From positions 369,608-433,607 of the forward strand of contig NZ_RXOF01000005.1 of assembly GCF_003970915.1 (NCBI RefSeq): 64,000 bases of DNA. The letters run 5' to 3'. A program made the position numbers and the translations under genes. Positions 34,097 through 42,623 of this stretch are shown here, in pieces. This DNA is from Hymenobacter gummosus. GTDB taxonomy: Bacteria; Bacteroidota; Bacteroidia; Cytophagales; Hymenobacteraceae. The notes beneath the pieces were generated by a model, which saw nothing but the letters and a program-made list of their open reading frames with translations, ran no database searches and had not been told where the DNA came from. The stretch's first letter is position 1. Every line of letters begins with the position of its first letter.

Positions 34097-35641
34097 ATGA
34101 CTCGTCTGTACCCTCGCCGCTGCTGGCTTCTGCTGCTGGCGGGCCTGGCCGGCCCGCTCAGCGCCCACGCCACCCACCACCTGGGCGGGCATATCAGCTA
34201 CACCGCCCTCGGCAACAACCAGTACCGGGTGCGGGTAGAGGAATATTTTGACCCGGCTTCGCCCGCTTCGGCGGCGCGCAACGTGGAGCTGGTGTGCAAG
34301 AAAAACGACTGCACCAGCACCGCGGCGGGCAGCTTGGTGGCGCAGCTGTACCTGCAGCCCGCCGCGGCCGTACCGCCTACCTGCGGCGGCACGGCGCCCT
34401 ACCAGTTCCTGGTCGGCGAAGTTACCGTGACGCTGCCGGCCGCCCAGTGGACGCTCAGCGTCGACAACACGAACCGCCAGTCCGGCATAGCCAACGTGGC
34501 CCAGTCGGAAATGCGCAGCATGTACCTGCAGACCGTGCTGGACAACACCGGCGGGCAGGCCAACAGCTCGCCGCGCTTTGCCGAGCTGGAGCTGCCGATT
34601 GTGCCCCTGAATGCGGCGCACCGCTACAGCTTCGCCGCCTACGACGCCGACGGCGACTCGCTGAGGTACAGCCTGGCGGCGGCGCGCTGGAGCCTGGTCA
34701 CCACTCCTACCGGCGGCACTACGGTGTACCCCTGCCCGCTCGACATGCAGTACCTCGGCTACCCGGCCGGCACCGCCACCGATGCGGCCAGCGGGCAAAC
34801 GGGCAGCTACCCGGCCGGGCAGTTTTCGGCCACTTTTCCGCTGCCCTCCTTCCGCGTAAGCAATGGCGCGGCTACGCCCTGGGCGGCGCTGAACCCGGCC
34901 ACCGGCCTGCTGCAGCTGGCCCCCGCCCAGCCGGGCCGCTACGCCGTGGTGGTGCGCGTGGACGAGTACCGGCGGCTGAACGGCACGGCGGTGCTGCTGG
35001 GCAGCACCTGGCGGGAAGTCACCTATTTCGCCCAGGCCAGCCCCAACCTCAATCCCACGCTGACGGCCACCAGCAACAACGCGCCGGTTGATTTCGACCA
35101 GGCCCTGACGGTTAGCCCCGGGCAGGTGCTGAGCCTGACCTTCGCGGCCACCGACCCCGACGCGGGCCAGGCGGTGCGCCTGAGCAGCAACGTGGCCAGC
35201 CAGCTGCCCGGCGCCACCTTTCAGCCCAACCTGGTGACGCCCACGGCGCAGCTGAGCTGGACGGTGCCCGGCACGGCGGCGGGCGGGCAGTACGCCTTCA
35301 CCGTGCGCGCCACCGACAACGCCTGCCCCCTCAACGGCAGCGACACCCGCACCGTGCTGCTGCGCGTGAGCGGCCGGCGCCCCAACGCCACCACCGGGGG
35401 TCGGGCGGCGCGCCTGCTCAGCGCCTTTCCCACGCCTTTTACCCAGCAGGTAACGTTTCAGCTACTGGAGCCCAAAGCCCAACCCGTGCTGATAACCGAC
35501 GGGCTGGGCCGCCTGGTAGCCCGCCTGCACAGCGCCGCCGACGGCCGCGTGAGCTGGCAGCCCCAGGCCCTGCCGGCCGGCCTGTACTTCGCCCGCACCC
35601 CCGACGGCCAGCAAACCGTGCGCCTGGTGAAGGCGGAATAA
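34097..35641 (+). CDS. T9SS-secreted protein of unknown function
   Basis: The 514-residue protein starts at an ATG that abuts a terminator U tract. The signal peptide is clear (CWLLLLAGLAGPLSAHA). The N-terminal part (HLGGHISYTALGNNQYRVRV, with cysteines near CKKNDC and CGG) is typical of large Bacteroidota surface and gliding-associated proteins. Residues about 320-430 look Ig/cadherin-like (DPDAGQAVRLSSN). The last 75 residues form a T9SS sorting domain (FPTPFTQQVTFQLLEP, LPAGLYFARTPDG). No enzymatic motif is seen. It must be transcribed past or from within the terminator, which is odd. Confidence 0.88.
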   Translation: MTRLYPRRCWLLLLAGLAGPLSAHATHHLGGHISYTALGNNQYRVRVEEYFDPASPASAARNVELVCKKNDCTSTAAGSLVAQLYLQPAAAVPPTCGGTAPYQFLVGEVTVTLPAAQWTLSVDNTNRQSGIANVAQSEMRSMYLQTVLDNTGGQANSSPRFAELELPIVPLNAAHRYSFAAYDADGDSLRYSLAAARWSLVTTPTGGTTVYPCPLDMQYLGYPAGTATDAASGQTGSYPAGQFSATFPLPSFRVSNGAATPWAALNPATGLLQLAPAQPGRYAVVVRVDEYRRLNGTAVLLGSTWREVTYFAQASPNLNPTLTATSNNAPVDFDQALTVSPGQVLSLTFAATDPDAGQAVRLSSNVASQLPGATFQPNLVTPTAQLSWTVPGTAAGGQYAFTVRATDNACPLNGSDTRTVLLRVSGRRPNATTGGRAARLLSAFPTPFTQQVTFQLLEPKAQPVLITDGLGRLVARLHSAADGRVSWQPQALPAGLYFARTPDGQQTVRLVKAE

Positions 35642-35667
35642 TACGCGCGGACGCCGGCCGTCCTGGT

Positions 35668-35706
35668 CGCCCCGCTGCTTCCGGTGAAGTAGCGGGGCGG
35701 CTTTTT
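35668..35706 (+). terminator. Terminator of the 34097 gene
   Basis: CGCCCCGCT pairs with AGCGGGGCG and is followed by GCTTTTTTC. It ends next to the stop of the convergent gene. Confidence 0.85.
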
Positions 35707-38229
35707 TCAGGGCTGCTCGACTGGCCTGGCAGCGACCGGTCGAACTTCCAGCCACAGGCAGTAAAACCCGCTCAGCAGGGCCGCGGCGAAGATGGCGCCC
35801 ACCACCTGCGGGTGCTGCACCAGCCAGGTGGGCCGGTGGTGATAGTGGCTGAACATGGTGTGCAGGTTCAGCAAATAGCCCAATGACACCAGCGCGTAGG
35901 GCAGCCAGCGGCGCGAAACCAGCGCGTAGGCGCCCAGAAACAGCACGGCCGGGTGCCAGTACCGCTCGTGCATCTCGGTGTTGAAAAAGCAGAAAACCAG
36001 CGGAATCAGCCCGCCGACGAGCAGCACCAGCGGGGCCTGCGCCGCGGTAAAAGCACCTCGATGCCGCTGCCAGGCGCCCAGTAGCAGCGGCGCCAGCGCC
36101 AGCGCCGAGGCCCCGCCGAAAGCCAGCAGGCCCCAGTGCCGGTAGCTCAGGCCGAATTTGCGCAGGGTATCGGGTACCCAGAATAGGGCGTCGGGCATCA
36201 GCAACACCCAGATGTTAAAGGCGTTGACGGTGGTGTAGGGGTACACGCTGACGGCGGAGAAGTTGATGTGCAGGATGCGCCCCAGGTAACTCTGCCCGCT
36301 GCCCCAGACGAAAGGGGCCAGCAACAGCAGCTGCACCGCCGCGGCGGCCCCCAGGCCCGGCAAAAGCTGCCGCGGCCGGCGGCGCAGCAACGGCAGCCAC
36401 AGCAGCCCGAGCAGCGGCAAGAACACAATGGCCTGCAGCTTGGCGTTTAGGGCCAGCACGTAGAGAACCAGGCTCAGCGCCGGCCGCTGCCGCAAAGCCA
36501 GAAGGACCGCCGCAAACACCAGGCAGGTATAAATGGCATCGACCTGCTGCCAGACGAGGGTGTTGTAGAGGTAGCCGGCATTGAGCAGCAGCCACAACGA
36601 GCCGACGAACTGCCGCCAGCGCCCCCGCAGCAGGGAAGCGGCCAGCAGCGCCCCGGCGAAGTCGAAGAGCAGGGTAATGGCTTTCAGGCCGTGCAGGTGG
36701 CTGATGAGGGCCTCGGCGCTGCCGGCCAGCCGCCCGAACAGCCACAGCACGTACAGGTACAGCGGGTTGTAGTCGATGGCCGGGTTGGCGTAGGCCCGGC
36801 TCAAGCCGTGTTGCTGCAGGTACACGCCCCAGGTGCGCCAGGCTTCCAGGTCGCCTTGGTGGGCGGTGGGGCCGGCCAGCACCAGCAGCAGGCTGAACAG
36901 CAGCCCATGGAGCACGCCGTAGCGCCAGCTCACCAGCCGGCGCCGCACGGCGTAGCGCCCAAAAGGCCGGAACCCATTCGTCATGCCGCCAAAGCTACGC
37001 AGACCCGGGCGGCTAGCACCAGCGGGCTGGTAGAGCTGGTAGAGGCCCAGCAGCAGCACGGCGGCAAAGAGCAGCGCCACCGCCGGCCCGGGGGCCGGCA
37101 TGAACTGCGGCGCCGCCCGCAGCACCTGGTTCAGATTCAGGTAGTACGCCCCCGAGGCCAGCGCGTAAGCGGCGTAGCGCCCCGAAGTGAAGCCGTAGGC
37201 GGCCAGAAACAGCAGGGCGCCGTGCCAGTACCGCTCGTGCATCTGGGTGTTGAAAAAGCAGAACGCCAGCGGCAGCAAGCCGAAGGCCAGTAGCACCCGC
37301 GCCCTGTCCAGCGGCCGGGCCCGGCCCCGCAGCTGCCGAACGGTGTGCCGGGCCAGCGGCAGCAGGATTACGGCCGCAGCCAGCCCGAACCAGATGAGGC
37401 CCCAGGCCCGGTACGTCAGCCCCAGGTAGGGCCGCGTGTCCGACAGGCCCACCTGCCCGGGGCCCACCAGCAGGTGCCAGAGGTTGTAGGCACTCTGGGA
37501 AATGTAGGGGTAGTAGCCCACCGCGTGCTGCCCCACCGCTACCACCCGCCCCAGGTAGGCCCAGCCGCCGGCGCTGAAAAACGGCAGCAGCAGCGCGGCC
37601 TGCAGCAGCCCGCCGCCGATTAAGGCACGCAGCAACTCACTGCGGCGCTCAGCCCAGAGCGGCAGCCAGAGCAGCAGCAGGCCCGGCAGAAACAGCACGG
37701 CCTGCAGCTTGGTATTCAGGGCCAGCACAAACAGCCAGCCGCTGTAGGCCGCCCGCTGCCGCAGGGCCAGCAGCACCGCTCCAAAGGCGAAACAGGTGTA
37801 GATGGCGTCGACCTGCCCCCACAGCAGGGTGTTGTAGAGGTAAGCCGTATTGGCCAGCAGCAGCAACGAAGCAGCGAAGCGGCGGGCGGGTCGGCGCACC
37901 AGGCGGCCGGCCAGCAGCGCCCCCGCAACATCGAAGGGCAGGGTGAGCAGCCGCAGTCCGTACACCTGCTCCCGGATGGCCGCCGCGCTGCCCGCCAGCT
38001 TGCCGTACAGCCAGAGCACGTACAGGTACACGGGCGGGTAGTTGTTGTCGGGGATGGTGTAGGCCTCGCCGAGCCCGCGGGCGTGAATGTGCTGGGCCCA
38101 CAAAATCCAGGACGACAAATCGGGGCCGTAGCCGGTGCGGGGCAGCAGCACGACCAGCACCCCGAACAGCAGCAGGTACAGCAGCAGGTAGGGCTCGTTC
38201 AGGCGGCGGACGGCAGTAAGGGGCTTCAT
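35707..38229 (-). CDS. Two GT-C-type glycosyltransferase units fused in one frame
   Basis: From the ATG at 38229 there are 840 residues. Residues 1-415 and 416-840 are paralogous multi-TM units, each with an early pattern such as YPPVYLYVLWLYGKLAGS or YNPLYLYVLWLFGRLAGS and a late NTQMHERYWHGALLF or NTEMHERYWHPAVLF. These are marks of Gpi18-like mannosyltransferases and related GT-C enzymes that use polyprenyl-phosphate sugars. The second unit begins at an internal Met (ATG at 36984) inside an ATGA tetramer. The gene overlaps the upstream paralogue by ATGA. Fusion may be real, or a frameshift in an ancestral two-gene arrangement. Confidence 0.85.
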   Translation of the reverse strand: MKPLTAVRRLNEPYLLLYLLLFGVLVVLLPRTGYGPDLSSWILWAQHIHARGLGEAYTIPDNNYPPVYLYVLWLYGKLAGSAAAIREQVYGLRLLTLPFDVAGALLAGRLVRRPARRFAASLLLLANTAYLYNTLLWGQVDAIYTCFAFGAVLLALRQRAAYSGWLFVLALNTKLQAVLFLPGLLLLWLPLWAERRSELLRALIGGGLLQAALLLPFFSAGGWAYLGRVVAVGQHAVGYYPYISQSAYNLWHLLVGPGQVGLSDTRPYLGLTYRAWGLIWFGLAAAVILLPLARHTVRQLRGRARPLDRARVLLAFGLLPLAFCFFNTQMHERYWHGALLFLAAYGFTSGRYAAYALASGAYYLNLNQVLRAAPQFMPAPGPAVALLFAAVLLLGLYQLYQPAGASRPGLRSFGGMTNGFRPFGRYAVRRRLVSWRYGVLHGLLFSLLLVLAGPTAHQGDLEAWRTWGVYLQQHGLSRAYANPAIDYNPLYLYVLWLFGRLAGSAEALISHLHGLKAITLLFDFAGALLAASLLRGRWRQFVGSLWLLLNAGYLYNTLVWQQVDAIYTCLVFAAVLLALRQRPALSLVLYVLALNAKLQAIVFLPLLGLLWLPLLRRRPRQLLPGLGAAAAVQLLLLAPFVWGSGQSYLGRILHINFSAVSVYPYTTVNAFNIWVLLMPDALFWVPDTLRKFGLSYRHWGLLAFGGASALALAPLLLGAWQRHRGAFTAAQAPLVLLVGGLIPLVFCFFNTEMHERYWHPAVLFLGAYALVSRRWLPYALVSLGYLLNLHTMFSHYHHRPTWLVQHPQVVGAIFAAALLSGFYCLWLEVRPVAARPVEQP

Positions 38230-39485
38230 GCTTCGCGGCGGCTGACTACGTGACGGGCCCGGCGGTACAGCTGCCAGGTGCCCAGCGCTATGCTCAGCCC
38301 AAACAGGGCCGCAATCGGCTCGGGCGTCAGCAGCGCGGCCGGCAGCCGCAGGTGGTTCATTACGGCTTCCAGGTTCAGCAGGTAAGCCACCGATACCAGC
38401 GCCAGCAGGGCGTAGCGGCCCGAGGTGAAGGCGTAAGCAGCCAGAAACAGCAGGGCGCTGTGCCAATACCGCTCGTGCATCTGGGTGTTGAAAAAGCAGA
38501 AAACCAGCGGCACCAGGGCCATCGTGAGCAGCACTAGCGGCGCATCAGCCGGCCGGCGGCGCCACACCCGCCCGACGGTGTGGCCCAGCAAGGGCAGCAG
38601 CACCCCGGTGGCCGCCCCCAGAAACAGCAGCATGCCCCAGTGCCGGTAGGTCATGCCGTGCCAGAGGTCGGTGTCGAGCCGGGTCATCAGGTTACCCGTA
38701 GCCGTGAGCTGCCACCAGTTGAAGGCCTTCATCGACAGAAACGGGTAGTAGCCCACGGCCTGCCGGTTGATGCGCAGCAGCTCGGGCAGGTAGCTCCGCT
38801 CCCCGCCCCAGATGAACGGCGCCAGCACCAGCCCCTGCGTAAGGACGGCGGCCAGCACGGCCCCGGGCAGGCGGCGCGGCGCGGCCAGGCCCAGCGGCGC
38901 CCAGAGCAGCAGCAGCGGGGGCAGAAAAATCAGCGCCTGCAGCTTGGCATTCAGCGCCAGCACGAAGCACACCCCGCTGCCAACCAGTCGCCCACGCAGG
39001 GCCAGCCACGCGGCCCCAAACACGAAGCCGGTGTAAATAGCGTCGACCTGGCCCCAGATGAGCGTGTTGTACAGATAAGCCGGGCTGAGCAGCAGCACCA
39101 ACGAGGCGAGGAAGCGGCGCCGGTCGGTGCGGGCCAGGGAGGCGGCCAGCAGCGCCCCGGCCACGTCGAAGGGCAGGGTGAGCAGCTTCAGCCGGTACCA
39201 GTGGGCCTGAATGGCCGCCGCGCTGCCTTCCAGCTGCCCAAACAAGGCCAGCAGGTAGTGGTAGAGCGGGTTGTAGTTGTTGCCGTGCAGGGCGTACACG
39301 TTGCCCAGCCCGTGGGCCCGGCTGTACTCGGCCCAGCGCGCCCACAGCCAGGTATCGGCCGGGTAGCCCGCCTCGGGCAGCAATACCACCAGCAGCGTGA
39401 GCAGCAGCAGGTACGGGCCGGCGTACGGGCCCAGCGGCCAGCGGCGCAGCCAGGCGGGCCAGCGGGATGCAGCGGGGGCGGGCAC
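38226..39485 (-). CDS. GT-C-type glycosyltransferase, first of three tandem units
   Basis: The 419-residue membrane protein has about ten hydrophobic helices and the family marks YNPLYHYLLALFGQLEGS and NTQMHERYWHSALLF. It is paralogous to both halves of the fused protein downstream and overlaps it by ATGA (38226-38229), so the two are probably translationally coupled. GTG at 39485 is the likely start. It follows the SIMPL gene after four bases. The probable role is adding a sugar, perhaps mannose, to a lipid-linked or protein acceptor in the envelope. Acceptor unknown. Confidence 0.85.
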   Translation of the reverse strand: MPAPAASRWPAWLRRWPLGPYAGPYLLLLTLLVVLLPEAGYPADTWLWARWAEYSRAHGLGNVYALHGNNYNPLYHYLLALFGQLEGSAAAIQAHWYRLKLLTLPFDVAGALLAASLARTDRRRFLASLVLLLSPAYLYNTLIWGQVDAIYTGFVFGAAWLALRGRLVGSGVCFVLALNAKLQALIFLPPLLLLWAPLGLAAPRRLPGAVLAAVLTQGLVLAPFIWGGERSYLPELLRINRQAVGYYPFLSMKAFNWWQLTATGNLMTRLDTDLWHGMTYRHWGMLLFLGAATGVLLPLLGHTVGRVWRRRPADAPLVLLTMALVPLVFCFFNTQMHERYWHSALLFLAAYAFTSGRYALLALVSVAYLLNLEAVMNHLRLPAALLTPEPIAALFGLSIALGTWQLYRRARHVVSRREA

Positions 39486-39489
39486 GCGG

Positions 39490-40209
39490 CTACTTCAGCT
39501 CAAACTCGGCGTCGACCGAGCTGCTGAGGTGAATGGTGCGCAGGTTGGGCACGGGGCCGTCGGCGTCGGCGCCTGGTTCCACCGGCAGGCTCCCGCGCAG
39601 CTTGTAGTAGCCGCGCGGCGCGTCGTCGGCCGGGGGCAGGCGCAGGGGCAAGGCCTCGGCCACCGACAACGGTGCGCCGAGCTGCAAACCCAGTTGCCGG
39701 GCCAGCACGGCGGCTTTCTGCCGGGCGTTGTCGAGGGCTGCGGCCAGTACCTGCTGCCGGCGGGCGTCCAGTTGGGCACTTTCTAGCCGGGCCACCTGCA
39801 CGTTGTCGGCCCCGGTCTGCACCAGGCGCGGTATCAGGTCGTTGAGCACGGCGGGCTTGTCGAGCGTGAGCCGGTACACCTTGGTCAGCGACACGGTGGA
39901 GTTGAAGGTCTTCGAAAACGCGCCGTAGCCGTAGGCCGAGAGGTTGTCGAGCACCAGCTTCTCGCGCGGCACCCCGAAGCTCTGCAGGGCCGCCAGCAGC
40001 GCCTGCTCCTGGGCCTTGGCCTTGTCGGCGTCCTTCACGTTGTCGGCCACGCGGTAGGTGATGAGCAGCTCCATGCGCTCGGGCTCCACCTCGGCCGTAG
40101 CGGTGCCCCGCACGCTCACGGTGCGCGGGCGCGGTGCCGGCGCCTGGGCTGCAGCCGCGCCCGCGGCGCCCAGCAGGGTCAGCATCAGCAGCAAACGAAA
40201 ACGATTCAT
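39490..40209 (-). CDS. SIMPL (DUF541) domain periplasmic protein
   Basis: The 239-residue protein starts at 40209 with a signal peptide (LLLMLTLLGAAGAAAAQA). The remainder is a SIMPL/DUF541 domain: VSVRGTATAEVEPERMELLI at the start, then VLDNLSAYGYGAFSKTF and LDNARQKAAVLARQLG. Such proteins sit in the periplasm or outer membrane, some associated with oxidative stress, without a defined enzymatic role. It is first in a likely operon with the glycosyltransferases, separated by four bases from the next start. Confidence 0.88.
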   Translation of the reverse strand: MNRFRLLLMLTLLGAAGAAAAQAPAPRPRTVSVRGTATAEVEPERMELLITYRVADNVKDADKAKAQEQALLAALQSFGVPREKLVLDNLSAYGYGAFSKTFNSTVSLTKVYRLTLDKPAVLNDLIPRLVQTGADNVQVARLESAQLDARRQQVLAAALDNARQKAAVLARQLGLQLGAPLSVAEALPLRLPPADDAPRGYYKLRGSLPVEPGADADGPVPNLRTIHLSSSVDAEFELK

Positions 40210-40296
40210 CCGAAACAATTGCAAAAAGGCCAGGACGCAGACAGGCCGCCACCCCGAACGCTTCGGAATGACGGCCTGCGAAGATAAGCGGTGGGC

Positions 40297-41436
40297 TTAG
40301 CCCAGGGCCTGCGCCAGGTCCTCGATAAGGTCCTCGGCGTCCTCGATGCCCACCGACAGGCGGATGAGCGAGTCGGACAGGCCAGCCTTGCGGCGCTCCT
40401 CGGCCGGAATGCTGGCGTGCGTCATGCTGGCGGGGTGGCCCGAGAGGCTTTCCACACCGCCGAGGCTTTCGGCCAGGGAAAACAGCTGGAACTTCTCCAG
40501 CACGGCCGTGGCGTCCTCCACCCGGTCGCCCTTCAGCACGAACGACATCATGCCGCCGAAGTCGCGCATCTGCTGGCGGGCCACCTGGTGGCCGGGGTGC
40601 GACTCCAGGCCGGGCCAGTACACCTTCTCCACTTTCGGGTGCTGGCGCAGGTACTCGGCCACGGCGCGGCCGTTTTCGCAGTGGCGCTGCATGCGGATGT
40701 GCAGCGTCTTGAGGCCGCGCAGCACCAGGAAGCAGTCCTGGGGCCCGGGCGTGCCGCCGCAGGCGTTCTGCAGGAAGGCCAGGCGCTGGTGCAGCTCGTC
40801 GTCCTGCACGATGAGGGCGCCCATCACCACGTCGGAGTGGCCGCCCATGTACTTGGTCAACGAGTGCATCACCACGTCGGCGCCCAGGTCCAGCGGGTTT
40901 TGCAGGTAGGGCGTGGCGAAGGTGTTGTCGACCACCAGCAGGGCGCCGCCTTCGTGGGCCGCCTCGGCAATGGCCTTGATATCAATGATGTGCAGCAGCG
41001 GGTTGGTGGGCGTTTCGGCCCACACCAGCTTGGTGCGCTCGGTCATGGCCGCGCGCACGGCCGCCACGTCGTGCATGGGCACGAAGGTGAACTTGATGCC
41101 GTACTTGGCAAAAACCTTGGTGAAGAGGCGGTAGGAGCCGCCGTACAAATCGTTGGTCGATACCACCTCGTCGCCGGGCTCCAGCAGCTTCACGATGCAG
41201 TCGATGGCGGCCATGCCCGAGGCGAAGCACAGGCCGTGCTTGCCGTTTTCGAGGGCGGCCAGCGCGTTCTGCAGCTGGGTGCGGGTGGGGTTGTGCGTGC
41301 GCGAGTACTCGTAGCCCTTATGGTCGCCGGGCGAGCGTTGCACGTAGGTCGAGGTCTGGAAGATGGGCGTCATGATGGCCCCGGTGCTGGGGTCCGGGTG
41401 TACGCCGGCGTGGATGGCTTTGGTGCCGAATTTCAT
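40297..41436 (-). CDS. Cystathionine gamma-synthase-like PLP enzyme
   Basis: The 379-residue protein belongs to the Cys/Met metabolism PLP family. Visible signatures are FGTKAIHAGVHPDPSTGAI, YSRTHNPTRTQLQNALAALE, ASGMAAIDCIVKLL, and VMHSLTKYMGGHSDVVMG with the Schiff-base Lys in SLTKY. These enzymes make cystathionine from O-acyl-homoserine and cysteine, or cleave cystathionine; sequence alone does not separate metB from metC-like lyases. Start ATG at 41436 matches family N-termini. It appears to be a single-gene transcript with its own -7 element. Confidence 0.93.
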   Translation of the reverse strand: MKFGTKAIHAGVHPDPSTGAIMTPIFQTSTYVQRSPGDHKGYEYSRTHNPTRTQLQNALAALENGKHGLCFASGMAAIDCIVKLLEPGDEVVSTNDLYGGSYRLFTKVFAKYGIKFTFVPMHDVAAVRAAMTERTKLVWAETPTNPLLHIIDIKAIAEAAHEGGALLVVDNTFATPYLQNPLDLGADVVMHSLTKYMGGHSDVVMGALIVQDDELHQRLAFLQNACGGTPGPQDCFLVLRGLKTLHIRMQRHCENGRAVAEYLRQHPKVEKVYWPGLESHPGHQVARQQMRDFGGMMSFVLKGDRVEDATAVLEKFQLFSLAESLGGVESLSGHPASMTHASIPAEERRKAGLSDSLIRLSVGIEDAEDLIEDLAQALG

Positions 41437-41478
41437 GGGCGGGGAATTGGGATGCGGGGAGCTTAACGAATGGGACGC

Positions 41479-41486
41479 CAAAGGTA
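41479..41486 (-). promoter_or_regulatory. -7 element (TACCTTTG) of the cystathionine synthase-like gene
   Basis: Exact TAnnTTTG match on the minus strand, 42 bases before the ATG. The -33 box is unclear. Confidence 0.5.
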
Positions 41487-41536
41487 GCAAGCTGATTTTC
41501 TTCTGCCTTGCCCGCTTACAAACCCGCGCGGCCCCT

Positions 41537-41544
41537 TAACTTGC
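41537..41544 (+). promoter_or_regulatory. Possible -7 element (TAACTTGC) of the DUF2167 gene
   Basis: One mismatch from TAnnTTTG, 39 bases before the ATG at 41584. Confidence 0.3.
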
Positions 41545-41583
41545 GCTGGTTTGTATTTATCCTTCAACCTCTTCATTTACCGC

Positions 41584-42546
41584 ATGAAACAACTTTTACG
41601 CCTCCTGCTCGCCGGTTGCCTGCTGCTGCCGGCCACCACCCAGGCCGCCCCCACGCCCGCCCCGGTCGACTCCGCTGCCCTGATGAAGGCCCGCATCGAC
41701 TCCATTCAGGCCTCGTTCCGCTACCAGACGGGCCGAATCACCCTCACCGAGGGCCGTGGCACCTTCACCGTGCCCGCCGGCATGCGCTACCTCGACGCCG
41801 CCCAGAGCCGCCACGTCCTCACCCGCCTCTGGGGCAACCCCGAGTCGACCACCGAGGGCCTGGAGGGCATGGTTTTCCCGGCCGATAAGGGCCCGCTCGA
41901 CGAGAAGAACTGGGCCTTCATCGTCAGCTTCGAGTCGATGGGCTACGTGAAGGACGACGACGCGGAGGAAATCGACTACACCGAGCTGCTCGGCGACATG
42001 CAGCAGGAAATCAAGGACGCCAACCCCGACCGTAAGGCCGCCGGCTTCCCCACGATGGAGCTGCTGGGCTGGGCCGCCGCCCCGCACTACGACAAAGCCG
42101 CCCACGCCCTGCACTGGGCCAAGAAAATCCAGTTTGAGGGCAGCGAAGGACCCACGCTGAACTACGACGTGCGCATCCTGGGCCGCAAGGGCGTGCTGAG
42201 CCTGAACGCCGTGGCCAACACCGACCAGCTGGCCGTGGTGCAGGCCCAGATTCCGGCCGTGGTCAAGGGCACCGACTTTGCCCAGGGCCAGCGCTACGCC
42301 GATTTCAACCCCGACATCGACGAAGTGGCCGCCTACTCGCTGGGTGGCCTGGTGGCGGGCAAGGTGCTGGCCAAGGTGGGCGCTTTCGCCCTGCTGGCCA
42401 AGTTCTGGAAGGTGCTGCTGGGTTTGCTGGCCGCCGGCTTCACCGCCATCCGCCGCTTCTTCACCGGCCGCGGGTCGTCCTCGGAAGATGAGCAGCCCGC
42501 CGCCGAGGAAACCACCGACGACGCCACTCCGGCGCCCGGGGTGTAG
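41584..42546 (+). CDS. DUF2167 domain membrane protein
   Basis: The 320-residue protein starts at 41584 with a signal peptide (LLRLLLAGCLLLPATTQA). Residues about 45-265 are DUF2167, with LTEGRGTFTVPAGMRYLDA, TRLWGNPESTTEGLEGMVFP, WAFIVSFESMGYVKDDDA and MELLGWAAAPHYDKAAHALHWA. One or two hydrophobic helices near 255-290 anchor the C-terminus, followed by an acidic tail. The family is widespread and uncharacterised. It is followed closely by a TVP38 gene, separated by a terminator hairpin. Confidence 0.93.
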   Translation: MKQLLRLLLAGCLLLPATTQAAPTPAPVDSAALMKARIDSIQASFRYQTGRITLTEGRGTFTVPAGMRYLDAAQSRHVLTRLWGNPESTTEGLEGMVFPADKGPLDEKNWAFIVSFESMGYVKDDDAEEIDYTELLGDMQQEIKDANPDRKAAGFPTMELLGWAAAPHYDKAAHALHWAKKIQFEGSEGPTLNYDVRILGRKGVLSLNAVANTDQLAVVQAQIPAVVKGTDFAQGQRYADFNPDIDEVAAYSLGGLVAGKVLAKVGAFALLAKFWKVLLGLLAAGFTAIRRFFTGRGSSSEDEQPAAEETTDDATPAPGV

Positions 42547-42579
42547 CTTCGGCGCCCGGTTTTACGTTTGAGCCCCAGC

Positions 42580-42617
42580 AGCGGGCCGGTCGCCAGGCCG
42601 GCCCGCTTTCTTTTCTG
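42580..42617 (+). terminator. Terminator between the DUF2167 and TVP38 genes
   Basis: AGCGGGCCGG pairs with CCGGCCCGCT, then TTCTTTTC. It ends seven bases before the next ATG. Confidence 0.8.
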
Positions 42618-42623
42618 CCGCCT

